Translations under genes and position numbers: made by a program | From: Streptomyces griseofuscus | GTDB lineage: Bacteria > Actinomycetota > Actinomycetes > Streptomycetales > Streptomycetaceae | Direction of reading: 5' to 3' | Assembly (NCBI RefSeq): GCF_014673495.1 | Contig: NZ_CP051006.1 | Coordinates: forward strand, 1,178,001-1,242,000 | Length of the DNA: 64,000 nucleotides | The notes under the pieces: generated by a model | Told to the model about the DNA's origin: nothing | The model's database searches: none | Seen by the model: only the letters and a program-made list of their open reading frames with translations | Shown: positions 25,654 through 36,548 of the stretch, piece by piece | Position numbering within the stretch: the first letter of the stretch is position 1 | How the letters are laid out: every line of letters begins with the position of its first letter

Positions 25654-26295
25654 TCAGCGGCGGATCAGGCCGAGGTCCGTCGCCGTGGCGACCGCTGCCG
25701 TGCGGGAGTCGACGGCCAGTTTGGTGTAGACGCGGGCGAGGTGGGACTTGACGGTTCCCTCAGTGAGGTGGAGGCGGTGGGCGATGGCCTGGTTGGAGAG
25801 GCCGTCGGCGACCAGCGCGAGGACCTCGGTCTCGCGCCGGGTCAGTGCGGTGCCCGGCATGCGCAGCCGGTTCATGAGCCGCTCGGCGACCGTGGGCGCG
25901 AGGGTGGTGCGCCCGGCCGCGGCGGTGCGCACGGCCGCGGCCAGTTCCTCGGGCGGCGCGTCCTTGAGGAGATAACCCGTGGCCCCGGCCTCGATGGCGG
26001 GCAGGGTGTCCGCGTCGGAGTCGTACGTGGTCACGACCAGCACCCGCGGCGCCCCCGCCCTCGCCGTGATCCGCGCCGTCGCCTCCGCCCCGCCCATCCC
26101 CTTGCCGAACTGGAGGTCCATCAGCACCACGTCGACATCACCCCCGGCGGCCCGGGCCACGGCCTCCTCCGCGGTCGCGGCCTCGGCCACGACGACCAGG
26201 CCGGGCTCGGTCTCCAGCACGGCCCGCAGCCCGGCCCGGACCACGGGGTGATCGTCGGCCAGGAGCAGCCGGATGGGGGCGCTGTCGTCGGTCAC
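25654..26295 (-). CDS. NarL/LuxR-family response regulator
   Basis: A 213-residue two-component regulator. The receiver has the acidic pair ADD at about 13-15, phospho-acceptor Asp60 in VVLMDLQFGKGMGG, the Thr of VTTYDSD and Lys of YLLKDAPPEEL. After a linker, the LuxR helix-turn-helix is LTRRETEVLALVADGLSNQA and RLHLTEGTVKSHLARVYTKL. GTG 26295 overlaps the kinase stop by four bases (GTGA), so the pair is translationally coupled. It should receive phosphate from the kinase encoded just upstream. The divergent ABC exporter is the obvious target. Confidence 0.9.
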   Translation of the reverse strand: MTDDSAPIRLLLADDHPVVRAGLRAVLETEPGLVVVAEAATAEEAVARAAGGDVDVVLMDLQFGKGMGGAEATARITARAGAPRVLVVTTYDSDADTLPAIEAGATGYLLKDAPPEELAAAVRTAAAGRTTLAPTVAERLMNRLRMPGTALTRRETEVLALVADGLSNQAIAHRLHLTEGTVKSHLARVYTKLAVDSRTAAVATATDLGLIRR

Positions 26296-27572
26296 GGGCG
26301 AGCCTCGGGCGTGATGTCGGATACGGGGGTGGGCGTGCTGTCGTACATGATCCCGGACGCGCTGCCCGGCGTACCGTCGGCGGGCCCGCCGAGCGGCAGC
26401 CGCGCGGCCAGGGACGTACCCCTGCCCGGCGCGGATTCGATGCTCAGCGTGCCGCCGAGGGCATGCATCCGGGCCCGCATCGCGGCCAGTCCGAACCCGC
26501 CGCTCTCCGGGTCGGGGGCGGGCGACAGGGCGGGGTCGAAGCCGGTGCCGTCGTCGGAGATGTCGAGGGCGACGCGGTCGCCGAGGTAGCCGAGGGTGAT
26601 CTCGGCACCGGTGGCACGGGCGTGCCGCACGGTGTTGGCGAGGGCGGACTGGGCGATGCGCAGCAGGGCGACCTCGTGCTCCATGGCCAGCGGGACCGGT
26701 TCGCCGGTGAGGTGGAAGCGCACGCTGATCCGGTGGTGGTCGCCGGTGGTGACGCACAGCCTGGCCAGCGCGTCGGCCAGCGTGGTGCCGTCCAGGGCGG
26801 GCGGGCTGAGCGCGGCGACGAAGCGGCGGGCCTCGGCGAGGTTGTCCACCGCGGCCTGGCGGGCCGCCGCCACATGACCGGCGGCGGCATCGGGCCTGCC
26901 GGGCAGGGCGCGTTCGGCGGCGCGCAGCAGCAACTGGATGCTGGAGAGGCCCTGGGCGAGGGTGTCGTGGATCTCGCGGGCCAGGCGTTCGCGTTCGGCC
27001 AGCACCCCCGCCGTGTGCTGGACCCGGTCCAGGTCGGCGCGGGTGGCGGTGAGTTCCTCGATCAGGCGTCTGCGCCGCTCGCTCTCCCGGTACAGGGCCT
27101 GATAACCCCGTACCACCGCGACCGCGACCGCCGCGCCGAGCGCGGGGCCGATCACCATGGCCGCGCCGAAGGAGCCTTGATGGGCGGCGAAACCGGCGAC
27201 GGCCGCCGCCGCGGTGGCGGCCACGGCGGCGAGCCCGGACCGGCGCGGCAGCAGATGCAGCTGGAGGAAATACAGCGGGAACGCCATCCACACGGCGTCG
27301 GCGGACAGCGCAAGCAGCACCAGCCATACGGCGCCCACCGCGGCGAGCCACAGCGCGGCGGCCCGCCGGGAGCGGCGGACGCCGGGCAGCAGCGGCCCGG
27401 CCGCGTACACCCCGGCGCAGGCCACGGCGACGGCGACGACCGGCCACGCGGCGGACCGTTCGTCGGCGACGGCTCGCCAGCCGGCCAGCGTGAGCAGGCC
27501 GAGGACCAGCAGGTGCAGGCACCAGGACAGGGCCCGGGTGGTCGGGGTCAGGGCGGGGGAAGCGGTGTTCAC
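26292..27572 (-). CDS. Sensor histidine kinase (HisKA_3 type)
   Basis: A 426-residue membrane kinase. About five to six hydrophobic helices fill residues 15-165, with only short external loops, so the signal may be sensed within the membrane. The dimerisation helix is ERERLAREIHDTLAQGLSSIQLLL, with the phosphorylated His in EIHDT. The ATP domain has RIAQSALANTVRHARAT (N box), DISDDGTGFDP (G1) and GGFGLAAMRARMHALGG (G2). GTG 27572 has GGGAGG six bases upstream. It pairs with the NarL-type regulator and lies divergent from the FtsX/LolD-like exporter with 172 bp between. Confidence 0.85.
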   Translation of the reverse strand: MNTASPALTPTTRALSWCLHLLVLGLLTLAGWRAVADERSAAWPVVAVAVACAGVYAAGPLLPGVRRSRRAAALWLAAVGAVWLVLLALSADAVWMAFPLYFLQLHLLPRRSGLAAVAATAAAAVAGFAAHQGSFGAAMVIGPALGAAVAVAVVRGYQALYRESERRRRLIEELTATRADLDRVQHTAGVLAERERLAREIHDTLAQGLSSIQLLLRAAERALPGRPDAAAGHVAAARQAAVDNLAEARRFVAALSPPALDGTTLADALARLCVTTGDHHRISVRFHLTGEPVPLAMEHEVALLRIAQSALANTVRHARATGAEITLGYLGDRVALDISDDGTGFDPALSPAPDPESGGFGLAAMRARMHALGGTLSIESAPGRGTSLAARLPLGGPADGTPGSASGIMYDSTPTPVSDITPEARP

Positions 27573-27744
27573 AGTGCCTCCCAGGCTACGGAAGCCGCGG
27601 GCCTTGTGGCCTCTGTCGAAAGTTGGAGTCCGCCCGCCGCCTTCCGGCCCGTGAAGTGCCGTCCTGCGCCGGACGCGGACATGGGGGCGCGACGGCGACG
27701 GTGAGGGCCTACCGCTTTTCCCCGTCGGAAGGACAGCCGAGGCC

Positions 27745-28833
27745 GTGTTCGTCGCCTGGAGAGATCTGAGGTTCGCCAAGGGGCGCTTCGCCCTGATGGG
27801 AACCGTCGTCGTACTGATCACCCTGCTGGTCGGGCTGCTGTCCGGGCTCACGGCCGGGCTGGGCCGGCAGAACATCTCGGCGATCACGGGACTGCCCGCC
27901 ACCGAGATCGCCTTCCGGTCCCCCGCCCGTGGCCAGGCTCTGTCGTACGCCGACTCCGCCGTCACCGACGCCCAGCGGCGGCAGTGGGCCGAGGCACCCG
28001 GGGTCGAGAGCGCCGAACCGCTCGGGATCAGCACCACCAAGGCCACCGCGGGGGACCGCAGTGCCGGGGTCTCCGTCTTCGGCGTCCGGCCCGGCTCCCG
28101 TCTCGCCCCGGACGGCGGGCGGCTCGACGACCGTACGGTGGTGCTCTCCACCGGCGCCGCCGACGGCCTCGGCGTGACTTCCGGCGGCTCCCTCACCCTC
28201 GCCGGGCAGCGGCTGACGGTCGCCGCGGTGCGGGGCGACGCCTTCTTCAGCCACACCCCGGTCGTCTGGACCAGCCTGGACGTCTGGCGCGGGACCGCGC
28301 CGCCCACCGGCGACGGGAAGCGCCCGGCCGCCACCGTCCTCGCCCTGACCACCTCCTCCGGGGCCGATATCGCGGCCGTCGACCGGCGGGCCGGCACCAG
28401 GACCGTCTCCCCCGCCGACTCGCTGTCCGCGATCGGCTCCTACACCTCCGAGAACGGCTCCCTCCAGCTGATGCGCGGCTTTCTGTTCGCCATCTCCGCC
28501 CTGGTCATCGGCGCCTTCTTCACCGTGTGGACCATTCAGCGCGGCGCCGATGTCGCCGTGCTGAAGGCTCTGGGCGCCTCCACCGCCTACCTCCTCGGGG
28601 ACGCGCTCGGCCAGGCCGTCGTCCTGCTCGTCGGCGGCACCCTGCTCGGCACCGGCATCGCCGCCGCCCTGGGCGCCCTCGTCGTGGGCGGCGCCGTGCC
28701 CTTCGTCCTCTCCCCGGGCACCGTCCTGGTCCCGGCCGCGGTGACGGTCGTCCTCGGTGCCCTCGGGGCCGCGCTGTCCGTCCGCCGCATCACCTCCGTC
28801 GACCCGCTGACCGCCCTGGGGAGCGCCCGATGA
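27745..28833 (+). CDS. FtsX/MacB-like ABC transporter permease
   Basis: A 362-residue membrane protein with one N-terminal membrane helix (residues 15-40), an extracytoplasmic domain of about 200 residues, then three helices near the C-terminus (GFLFAISALVIGAFFTVWTI; LGQAVVLLVGGTLLGTGIAA; and a last hydrophobic run). This is the MacB/FtsX topology of ABC proteins that extrude lipids or peptides or do mechanical work. GTG 27745 starts before FVAWRDLRFAKGRFAL, a common opening for this group. It overlaps the ATPase start in CGATGA. In actinomycetes such pairs beside NarL-type systems often confer resistance to membrane-active compounds; that is inference. Confidence 0.85.
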   Translation: MFVAWRDLRFAKGRFALMGTVVVLITLLVGLLSGLTAGLGRQNISAITGLPATEIAFRSPARGQALSYADSAVTDAQRRQWAEAPGVESAEPLGISTTKATAGDRSAGVSVFGVRPGSRLAPDGGRLDDRTVVLSTGAADGLGVTSGGSLTLAGQRLTVAAVRGDAFFSHTPVVWTSLDVWRGTAPPTGDGKRPAATVLALTTSSGADIAAVDRRAGTRTVSPADSLSAIGSYTSENGSLQLMRGFLFAISALVIGAFFTVWTIQRGADVAVLKALGASTAYLLGDALGQAVVLLVGGTLLGTGIAAALGALVVGGAVPFVLSPGTVLVPAAVTVVLGALGAALSVRRITSVDPLTALGSAR

Positions 28834-29522
28834 GCCTGTGCCTGAACGACATCACCCTCACCTACCCCGACGGCGACACCCGGCTGACCGCCCTGGACCG
28901 GGTCACCCTGGAGGTGCCCACGGGCAGCCTGACCGCCGTGGTCGGCCCCTCCGGCTCCGGCAAGTCCAGCCTGCTGGCCGTCGCCGCCACCCTGATCACA
29001 CCGGACACCGGCACCGTCACCGTCGACGGCATCCGCACCACCGGACTGAGCCGGGGCGAGCTGACCGAGCTGCGCCGGGGCCGGATCGGCATCGTCTTCC
29101 AGCAGCCCAATCTGCTGCCGTCCCTCACCGCCGCCGAACAGCTCCAGGTCATGGCCCATATCGACGGCCGCTCCCCCGCCCGGGCGCGCGCCCGGGTCCT
29201 GGCGCTGCTCGACGCGGTCGGCCTCGCCGACCAGGCCGGGCGCCGCCCGCACCAGCTCTCCGGCGGCCAGCGCCAGCGCGTCAACATCGCCCGTGCCCTG
29301 ATGAACGACCCCACCGTCCTGCTGGTCGACGAACCCACCAGCGCCCTGGACCACGAGCGCGGCACCGCCGTCCTCGACCTGCTCACCCGGCTCACCCATG
29401 AACGGGACACCGCCACCGTCCTGGTCACCCACGACCGCACCCACCTCGCGGCCGCCGACCGGATCACCGAGGTACGGGACGGCAGGCTCGTGCCGGTGCC
29501 GATGCCAGGACCGGCGAGGTGA
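28830..29522 (+). CDS. LolD/MacB-type ABC transporter ATPase
   Basis: A 230-residue ATPase partner of the FtsX-like permease. It has Walker A GPSGSGKSSLLA, Q-loop IVFQQPNLLPSL, signature LSGGQRQRVNIARALM, Walker B VLLVDEPTSALDHERG and H-loop VTHDRTHL. The RGRIGIVFQQPNLLP phrase is diagnostic for the LolD/MacB branch. Translation starts in the permease stop (ATG 28830, four-base overlap). The transcript probably ends before the LytS-type kinase 56 bases downstream, but no hairpin was identified. Confidence 0.9.
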   Translation: MSLCLNDITLTYPDGDTRLTALDRVTLEVPTGSLTAVVGPSGSGKSSLLAVAATLITPDTGTVTVDGIRTTGLSRGELTELRRGRIGIVFQQPNLLPSLTAAEQLQVMAHIDGRSPARARARVLALLDAVGLADQAGRRPHQLSGGQRQRVNIARALMNDPTVLLVDEPTSALDHERGTAVLDLLTRLTHERDTATVLVTHDRTHLAAADRITEVRDGRLVPVPMPGPAR

Positions 29523-29577
29523 GCTGCCGTGTGAGACGGCTGTCTCGCCCGGCATCCGTAGGGCTACCTTGGCCGCC

Positions 29578-30780
29578 ATGGCTGACATCTTCCGGCGGCC
29601 CGGTCGGCTGCGCCGGCACGCGGGCTTCGACGGGCGGGCCGGGCAGGCGGCCTTCGAGGCGCTGCATCGTGCCTCCCTCGCGGCACCGGCCTTGCGCGCC
29701 GGGCTGACCGAGACCTCGGCCGGTGCGGCCGCCCGGCATCTGCGCGAGCTGCTGGGCGCCCCGGGTCTCGCCGTCACCGACACCGAGCGGGTGCTGGCCT
29801 GGGACGGCGCAGGCAAGCACCATGGCGCGGGCGCGGCGGAGCTGGCGGCGGAGGTGCTGGCCGGCGGCGGGAGTGCCGTACTGAAGGCGGACCGGGTGTG
29901 GTGCGGGGACCTGCGCTGCGAGCTGCGCGAGGCGGTCGCGGTGCCGCTGGTGGTGGAGGACCGGGTCGAGGGCGCGCTGCTGGTCTACGCCCCGGGTGTG
30001 TCGGCGGGTCTGGTCCGGGCCGCGGGCGAGGTGGCGCGCTGGACCTCCGGGCAACTGGAACTCGCGGAGTCGCACCGCTCCCGTACCCGTCTGGTGGAGG
30101 CGGAACTGCGGGCGCTGCGCGCGCAGATATCGCCGCACTTCTCCTGCAACGCGCTGACCGCGATCGCCTCGCTGGTGCGTACCGATCCGCAGCGGGCCCG
30201 TGAACTGCTGCTGGATTTCGCCGACTTCACCCGCTACTCGTTCCGTCGGCACGGTGAATTCACCACGCTGGCCGAGGAGTTCCGATCGATCGGCCAGTAT
30301 CTGGTGCTGGAGCAGGCGCGGTTCGGCGACCGGCTGTGCATCGATGTCCAGGCGGCCGTGGAAGTGCTGCCGGTGGCCGTGCCGTTCCTGTGTGTGCAGC
30401 CACTGGTCGAGAACGCGGTGCGGCACGGTTTCGAGGGCAGTACCGGGCCGGGGCGGATCACCGTACTCGCGTGGGACGTCGGCGCCGAGGCGCACATCAC
30501 GGTGGAGGACGACGGGGCCGGTATGGACCCCGAGAAGCTGCGCCGCATCCTGGTCGCGGGCGGCACGTCCGCGCCGGGCGGCGGCGGTTCGGGTGGGGTG
30601 GGCCTCGGCAATGTCGACGCCAGGCTGCGCCGGGTGTACGGCGACGCGTACGGGCTGGTGGTCGAGACCGCGCCCGGCGCGGGCACCAAGGTACGGCTGC
30701 GGGTGCCCAAGTACCGTGCGGGGGTGACGGCACCGCCGGCCGGGAACCCCCGGGCGTGTGGCCAATCCCACACCACTTGA
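29578..30780 (+). CDS. LytS-type sensor histidine kinase
   Basis: A 400-residue kinase without clear membrane helices. Residues 40-170 form a GAF-like sensory domain. The His_kinase motif is ALRAQISPHFSCNALTAIASL; the family usually has NPHFLFN, so Leu-Phe is replaced by Ser-Cys but the His and Asn remain. YSFRRHGEFTTLAEEFRSIGQYL and VQPLVENAVRHGF follow, with the G-boxes ITVEDDGAGMDP and GVGLGNVDARLRRVYG. It is followed by a LytTR regulator and transport genes. LytS/LytTR pairs such as BtsSR and YpdAB sense pyruvate in enterobacteria. A sensor of small carboxylates fits this locus, by inference. Confidence 0.85.
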   Translation: MADIFRRPGRLRRHAGFDGRAGQAAFEALHRASLAAPALRAGLTETSAGAAARHLRELLGAPGLAVTDTERVLAWDGAGKHHGAGAAELAAEVLAGGGSAVLKADRVWCGDLRCELREAVAVPLVVEDRVEGALLVYAPGVSAGLVRAAGEVARWTSGQLELAESHRSRTRLVEAELRALRAQISPHFSCNALTAIASLVRTDPQRARELLLDFADFTRYSFRRHGEFTTLAEEFRSIGQYLVLEQARFGDRLCIDVQAAVEVLPVAVPFLCVQPLVENAVRHGFEGSTGPGRITVLAWDVGAEAHITVEDDGAGMDPEKLRRILVAGGTSAPGGGGSGGVGLGNVDARLRRVYGDAYGLVVETAPGAGTKVRLRVPKYRAGVTAPPAGNPRACGQSHTT

Positions 30781-30794
30781 GAGATTGACCAACT

Positions 30795-30813
30795 ATATGA
30801 GCAATGCTCATAT
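30795..30813. promoter_or_regulatory. Palindrome just upstream of the LytTR gene start
   Basis: ATATGAGCA, one base, then TGCTCATAT: a perfect 19-base palindrome ending six bases before ATG 30820. The area is AT-rich and lies where the ribosome binding site should be, which is otherwise not visible. It could be an operator, or an RNA hairpin that controls translation of the regulator. Confidence 0.45.
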
Positions 30814-30819
30814 TTGCAC

Positions 30820-31635
30820 ATGCTGCGCATCCTGGTGGTCGACGACGAGCCACACGCCCGCGACGAGCTGGTCTATCTGCTCGGACTGCATCAGGGCGTC
30901 GGCCCCGTCGAGTGCGCGGCGGACGGCCCCGCCGCCCTGCTGGCGCTGGACCGCGCCCTGGCCCACCGGCACCCGGTGGACGCGGTCTTCCTCGACATCC
31001 GGATGCCCGGCCTGGACGGACTTGAGGTGGCCCGGGTCCTGTCCCGCTTCGCCGAGCCGCCGCCGGTCGTGTTCGTCACCGCGTACGACGACTTCGCGGT
31101 GCCCGCCTTCGAGGTGCGCGCCCTGGACTACCTGCTCAAGCCCGTCCGCGCCGAGCGGCTCGCGGAGACCGTCCGGCGGATCGCCGAGCGGCGGACCCCG
31201 CCCCCCGCGCCCGGGGAACCGGCCCCCGCACCCCTGCCCGTACCACCCGCGCCCCCCGCGGAGCCGCCCGCCGACGACGAGACGATCCCCGTGGAGATAT
31301 CCGGGGTGACCCGCTTCGTGCAGCGTTCCGAGGTACGGCATGTGGAGGCGTGCGGCGACTACGTGCGCCTGCATCTCGCGTCCGGGAGCTGTCTGCTGCG
31401 GGCCCCGCTGTCCAGCCTGGAGGAGCAGTGGCAGGACGCCGGATTCGTACGGGTGCACCGCCGCTATCTCGTCGCCACCGGCCATATCGAGGAACTGCTC
31501 GCCGACTCCGGGCGGTTGTCGGTGCGGGTGGCGGGCACCGTGCTCCCGGTCAGCCGCCGCAGCAGCCGCCGGCTCCGCGAACTGATGCTGCCCGCGTCCG
31601 GCCTCCCGCGCGGCGGACGGGCCGCCCATGGGTGA
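30820..31635 (+). CDS. LytTR-family response regulator
   Basis: A 271-residue regulator. The receiver has VVDDEPHARDELV and phospho-acceptor Asp59 in VFLDIRMPGLDG, then VTAYDDFAVPAFEVRALDYL with Lys in YLLKPV. A long Pro-rich linker (about residues 130-155) leads to the LytTR DNA-binding domain (165-260), with VRHVEACGDYVRLHL, LSSLEEQWQDAGFVRVHRRYLV and VSRRSSRRLRELM. ATG 30820 is used; an upstream TTG (30814) in frame is less likely. It forms a pair with the LytS-type kinase 39 bases upstream and overlaps the DUF485 gene by 8 bases. Confidence 0.9.
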   Translation: MLRILVVDDEPHARDELVYLLGLHQGVGPVECAADGPAALLALDRALAHRHPVDAVFLDIRMPGLDGLEVARVLSRFAEPPPVVFVTAYDDFAVPAFEVRALDYLLKPVRAERLAETVRRIAERRTPPPAPGEPAPAPLPVPPAPPAEPPADDETIPVEISGVTRFVQRSEVRHVEACGDYVRLHLASGSCLLRAPLSSLEEQWQDAGFVRVHRRYLVATGHIEELLADSGRLSVRVAGTVLPVSRRSSRRLRELMLPASGLPRGGRAAHG

Positions 31636-32002
31636 CCCGTCCCGGCGCGTGAGCGTCAGCCACCCCCGCACCCGTGCCGCCCGGCCCGGACGGCGGGACG
31701 CGGCGGTGCGCGACGTACACGAGCAGACCCCGCTCGGCGAGGTGTACATGAAGGCGCTGATGCGCACCCAGCTGCGGCTGGGCCTGCTGGTCTGCGCCGC
31801 GGTCTGTCTGCCGCTGGCCGCCCTGCCGCTGCTGCTCGGGCGGGTACCGGTGCCGCACTGGGCGCGGTTGTGGGGCGCGGGCCTGCCCTGGCTGGTCCTG
31901 GGCCCGCCCGTCTACGCGCTGCTGGTGGCGGCCGGGATCTGCTACGTCCGCCGGGCCGAGCGCAACGAACGCGACTTCGACGAACACGTGCGCCGATCAT
32001 GA
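31628..32002 (+). CDS. DUF485-type small membrane protein
   Basis: A 124-residue protein with a charged 45-residue head, then two membrane helices (LGLLVCAAVCLPLAALPLLL and LPWLVLGPPVYALLVAAGICY) ending in a positively charged tail. DUF485 or related proteins regularly precede cation/acetate-type symporters, as YjcH precedes ActP in enterobacteria, and probably assist the transporter. It overlaps the end of the LytTR gene and precedes the symporter by 43 bases, so all are one operon. The true start may be later (VYMKAL at about residue 40) since the first 25 residues are unusual. Confidence 0.75.
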   Translation: MGDPSRRVSVSHPRTRAARPGRRDAAVRDVHEQTPLGEVYMKALMRTQLRLGLLVCAAVCLPLAALPLLLGRVPVPHWARLWGAGLPWLVLGPPVYALLVAAGICYVRRAERNERDFDEHVRRS

Positions 32003-32045
32003 ACACCCGCCGAGAAGCCTGTCCGCCGTTCACGAACACCCGCCG

Positions 32046-33608
32046 ATGAACGCGCCCGCGAACCTGACGGCCGTCCTCCTCGTCGTCGCCGTGACGGTGG
32101 GCGTCGGCGGCTACGGCCTGCGGTCCCGTTCCACCCCGGACTTCTACGTCGCCTCCCGTACCGTCTCACCGCTGCGCAACGCGGCCGCCGTGAGCGGCGA
32201 GTACGTCTCGGCCGCCTCCTACCTGGGCATCGCCGGGCTGCTGGCGACGTACGGCAGCACCATGCTCTGGTACGGCATCGGATACACGGCCGGCTATCTG
32301 GTGCTGCTCGTCCTGGTGGCCGCCCCGCTGCGCCGCTCGGGGGCCTACACCGTCTCCGACTTCGCCGAGGCGCGCCTCGGCTCGATGGCGGTACGGCGGA
32401 CCGCCACCGTGTTCGTCGTACTCATCGGACTGCTCTACCAGGTGCCCCAACTGGTCGGCGCGGGGCTCGCGTTGCACACGGCGCTCGGCGCGCCCGCCTG
32501 GTCGGGGACCGTGCTGGTGGCCGTCGTGGTGCTGGTGAGCGTGATCACCGGCGGGATGCGCAGTGTCACGCTCGTGCAGTCCGTGCAGTACTGGCTGAAG
32601 CTGACCGCGCTCGCCGTCCCGGCGCTCGCGCTGCTGCTGGTCTGGCGCGGCGTCTGGCACCCGGCCGGCAGCCCCTCCCCCCTGCCCGTGGCGCACGCGG
32701 CGGGCGGGCACGACGGCGGGCAGGGGCTCTACGGCGTCTACTCGCTGATGGTGGCCCTCTTCCTCGGGACGATGGGCCTGCCGCATGTCACCGCCCGCTT
32801 CTACACCAACCCCGACGGCCGCGCGGCCCGCCGTACGACGGTGGGCGTCCTCGGCCTGCTCGGCGTCTTCTATGTGCTGCCCGAGGTGTACGGCGGTCTC
32901 GGCCGGCTCTACGCCCCGGGCCCGGCCGCGGCGGACCGGGCGGCGGACACCGAGGTACTGCTGCTGCCCGGACGCCTGGTGCCGGGCAGCACGGGCCAGT
33001 TGCTGACGGCGCTGGTGGTCGCGGGCGCCTTCGCCGCGTTCCTGTCGACCTGTTCGGGGCTGGCCCTGTCCGTGGCCGCCGTACTGTCGCAGGACCTGTT
33101 CGGCGGGGACGTACGGGGATTCCGCCGGGCCGCCGCGCCCGCCGTCCTGGTGCCCTGTGCGATCTCGCTGCTGCTGTCGGGGAGCGGTATGTCCGTCGCC
33201 CACGAGGTCGGCCTGATCTTCTCCGTCGCCGCCTCCACGTTCTGTCCACTATTGGTGCTGGGCATCTGGTGGCGGCGGCTGACCGCGGCCGGGGCCGTCG
33301 CCGGGATGCTGGTCGGCGGCGGGCTGTCCGCGGCGGCGCTGACCCTCACGCTGCTGGGGGTGGGCGGCACCGGCTGGGCGGGGGCCCTGCTCGCCGAGCC
33401 CGCGGCCTGGAGCGTGCCGGCCGCCTTCCTGACCATGGTGGGCGGCTCCCTGCTCACGCCCGGCCGGGTGCCCTCGGCGGCCTCCGTGATGCTGGCCCGG
33501 CTGCATCTGCCGGAGGCACTCGCGGCGGGCCCGGCCGACCGCTCGGCAGCGGACGGCGACCGTTCGTCCGCCGTCCCCGCCCGTTCGTCGCGCGACGGCC
33601 ACCACTGA
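32046..33608 (+). CDS. Sodium/solute symporter, acetate (ActP)-like
   Basis: A 520-residue transporter of the SSS family with about 13 helices. The hallmark RTVSPLRNAAAVSGEYVSAASYLGIAGL is that of ActP/MctC-like monocarboxylate permeases. It continues YTVSDFAEARLGSMAVR, GGMRSVTLVQSVQYWLKLTAL, GTMGLPHVTARFYTNPDG (the LPH-RFYT motif of this branch) and AAFLSTCSGLALSVAAVLSQDLF. The final 35 residues are Ala/Ser/Arg-rich and cytoplasmic. It follows the LytS/LytTR pair and DUF485 gene and precedes a second acetate carrier and acetyl-CoA synthetase. Cargo is therefore probably acetate, propionate or pyruvate. Confidence 0.85.
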   Translation: MNAPANLTAVLLVVAVTVGVGGYGLRSRSTPDFYVASRTVSPLRNAAAVSGEYVSAASYLGIAGLLATYGSTMLWYGIGYTAGYLVLLVLVAAPLRRSGAYTVSDFAEARLGSMAVRRTATVFVVLIGLLYQVPQLVGAGLALHTALGAPAWSGTVLVAVVVLVSVITGGMRSVTLVQSVQYWLKLTALAVPALALLLVWRGVWHPAGSPSPLPVAHAAGGHDGGQGLYGVYSLMVALFLGTMGLPHVTARFYTNPDGRAARRTTVGVLGLLGVFYVLPEVYGGLGRLYAPGPAAADRAADTEVLLLPGRLVPGSTGQLLTALVVAGAFAAFLSTCSGLALSVAAVLSQDLFGGDVRGFRRAAAPAVLVPCAISLLLSGSGMSVAHEVGLIFSVAASTFCPLLVLGIWWRRLTAAGAVAGMLVGGGLSAAALTLTLLGVGGTGWAGALLAEPAAWSVPAAFLTMVGGSLLTPGRVPSAASVMLARLHLPEALAAGPADRSAADGDRSSAVPARSSRDGHH

Positions 33609-33870
33609 TCGACAAGTCCCGTACGGGGGCTCCCCGGCGGGGCGGGTGTGCCGCACAGTAACCGACCAGAGAAAGGCACCGGCAAGGGACGGCCGGCCGC
33701 GCTTCCCGACCGGGAGCGGCAGCCGAACCCGCCCTGTCCGTCCGCGCACTCACGCCCGGACCAAAACCCGCAGCCCGACGCGTACCGCCCCCGCGGTTCG
33801 CCGTGTCTGCGTCCGCGCCGCCTCGCTCCCGGACCGCTGTCCGAACCCTCTTCTACCCAAGGACCGCACC

Positions 33871-34500
33871 ATGAACGACACCCAGACGCCCGGCACCGAC
33901 GAGCGGACCCCGGCGAGCCCCGCGGCCCCCACGCAGATCGCCGACCCCGGTCCCCTGGGCCTGGCGGCCTTCGCCCTCACCACCTTCGTGCTCTCCGTCT
34001 TCAACGCCGGTCTGATCAAGGACGGCGCGCTGGAGGCCGTGGTGCTGCCGCTCGCCCTCTGGTACGGCGGCATCGCCCAAGTGCTCGCCGGTATGTGGGA
34101 GTTCCGCAAGAACAACACCTTCGGCGCCGTGGCCTTCACCTCGTACGGCAGCTTCTGGCTCTCCTTCGCGGCCTACGTCCAGTTCGTCGCCCCGAAGCTC
34201 CCGGCGGCCCACGCCCACCAGGCCACCGGCCTGTTCCTGCTCGCCTGGGCCATCTTCACCCTCTACATGACGATCGTCGCCACCCGGATCAACGGTGTCC
34301 TGCTCGCCGTGTTCACGGTGCTGTCGCTGACCTTCGTGCTGCTCGCCGCCGGAGCACTCGGGCAGAGCACGGGCGTCTCGCACGCCGGCGGCTGGGCGGG
34401 TCTGCTCACCGCGGTGCTGGCCTGGTACGGCTCGTTCGCCGGCGTGGCCAACGCCACCTGGAAGGACAAGTCCCTGCCGACCTGGCCGCTCGCGGGCTGA
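33871..34500 (+). CDS. GPR1/FUN34/SatP-family acetate permease
   Basis: A 209-residue carrier with six helices, matching SatP (YaaH). The signature after a 30-residue acidic head is [24 protein letters not shown] (family NPAPLGL motif). [38 protein letters not shown] is the second conserved block. It carries acetate or succinate with protons. ATG 33871 is behind AAGGACC. Two different acetate transporters plus acetyl-CoA synthetase are side by side; 262 bases separate it from the symporter, so it may have its own promoter. The next gene starts 43 bases on. Confidence 0.9.
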   Translation: MNDTQTPGTDERTPASPAAPTQIADPGPLGLAAFALTTFVLSVFNAGLIKDGALEAVVLPLALWYGGIAQVLAGMWEFRKNNTFGAVAFTSYGSFWLSFAAYVQFVAPKLPAAHAHQATGLFLLAWAIFTLYMTIVATRINGVLLAVFTVLSLTFVLLAAGALGQSTGVSHAGGWAGLLTAVLAWYGSFAGVANATWKDKSLPTWPLAG

Positions 34501-34543
34501 GTCCGCCACCGCCGCCCACCCGCTCGACGACGACGGAGTCCTG

Positions 34544-36502
<1,959 letters not shown>

Positions 36503-36548
36503 CCGGGACCGAGTTCGAACCACGGAGCGTCCCCGCCCGCCCGCGCGG

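Noticed and set aside
32166..33203. A 345-codon minus-strand frame opposite the symporter
   Set aside because: Gln/Arg/Gly-rich antisense shadow of a membrane-protein gene; no conserved motif.
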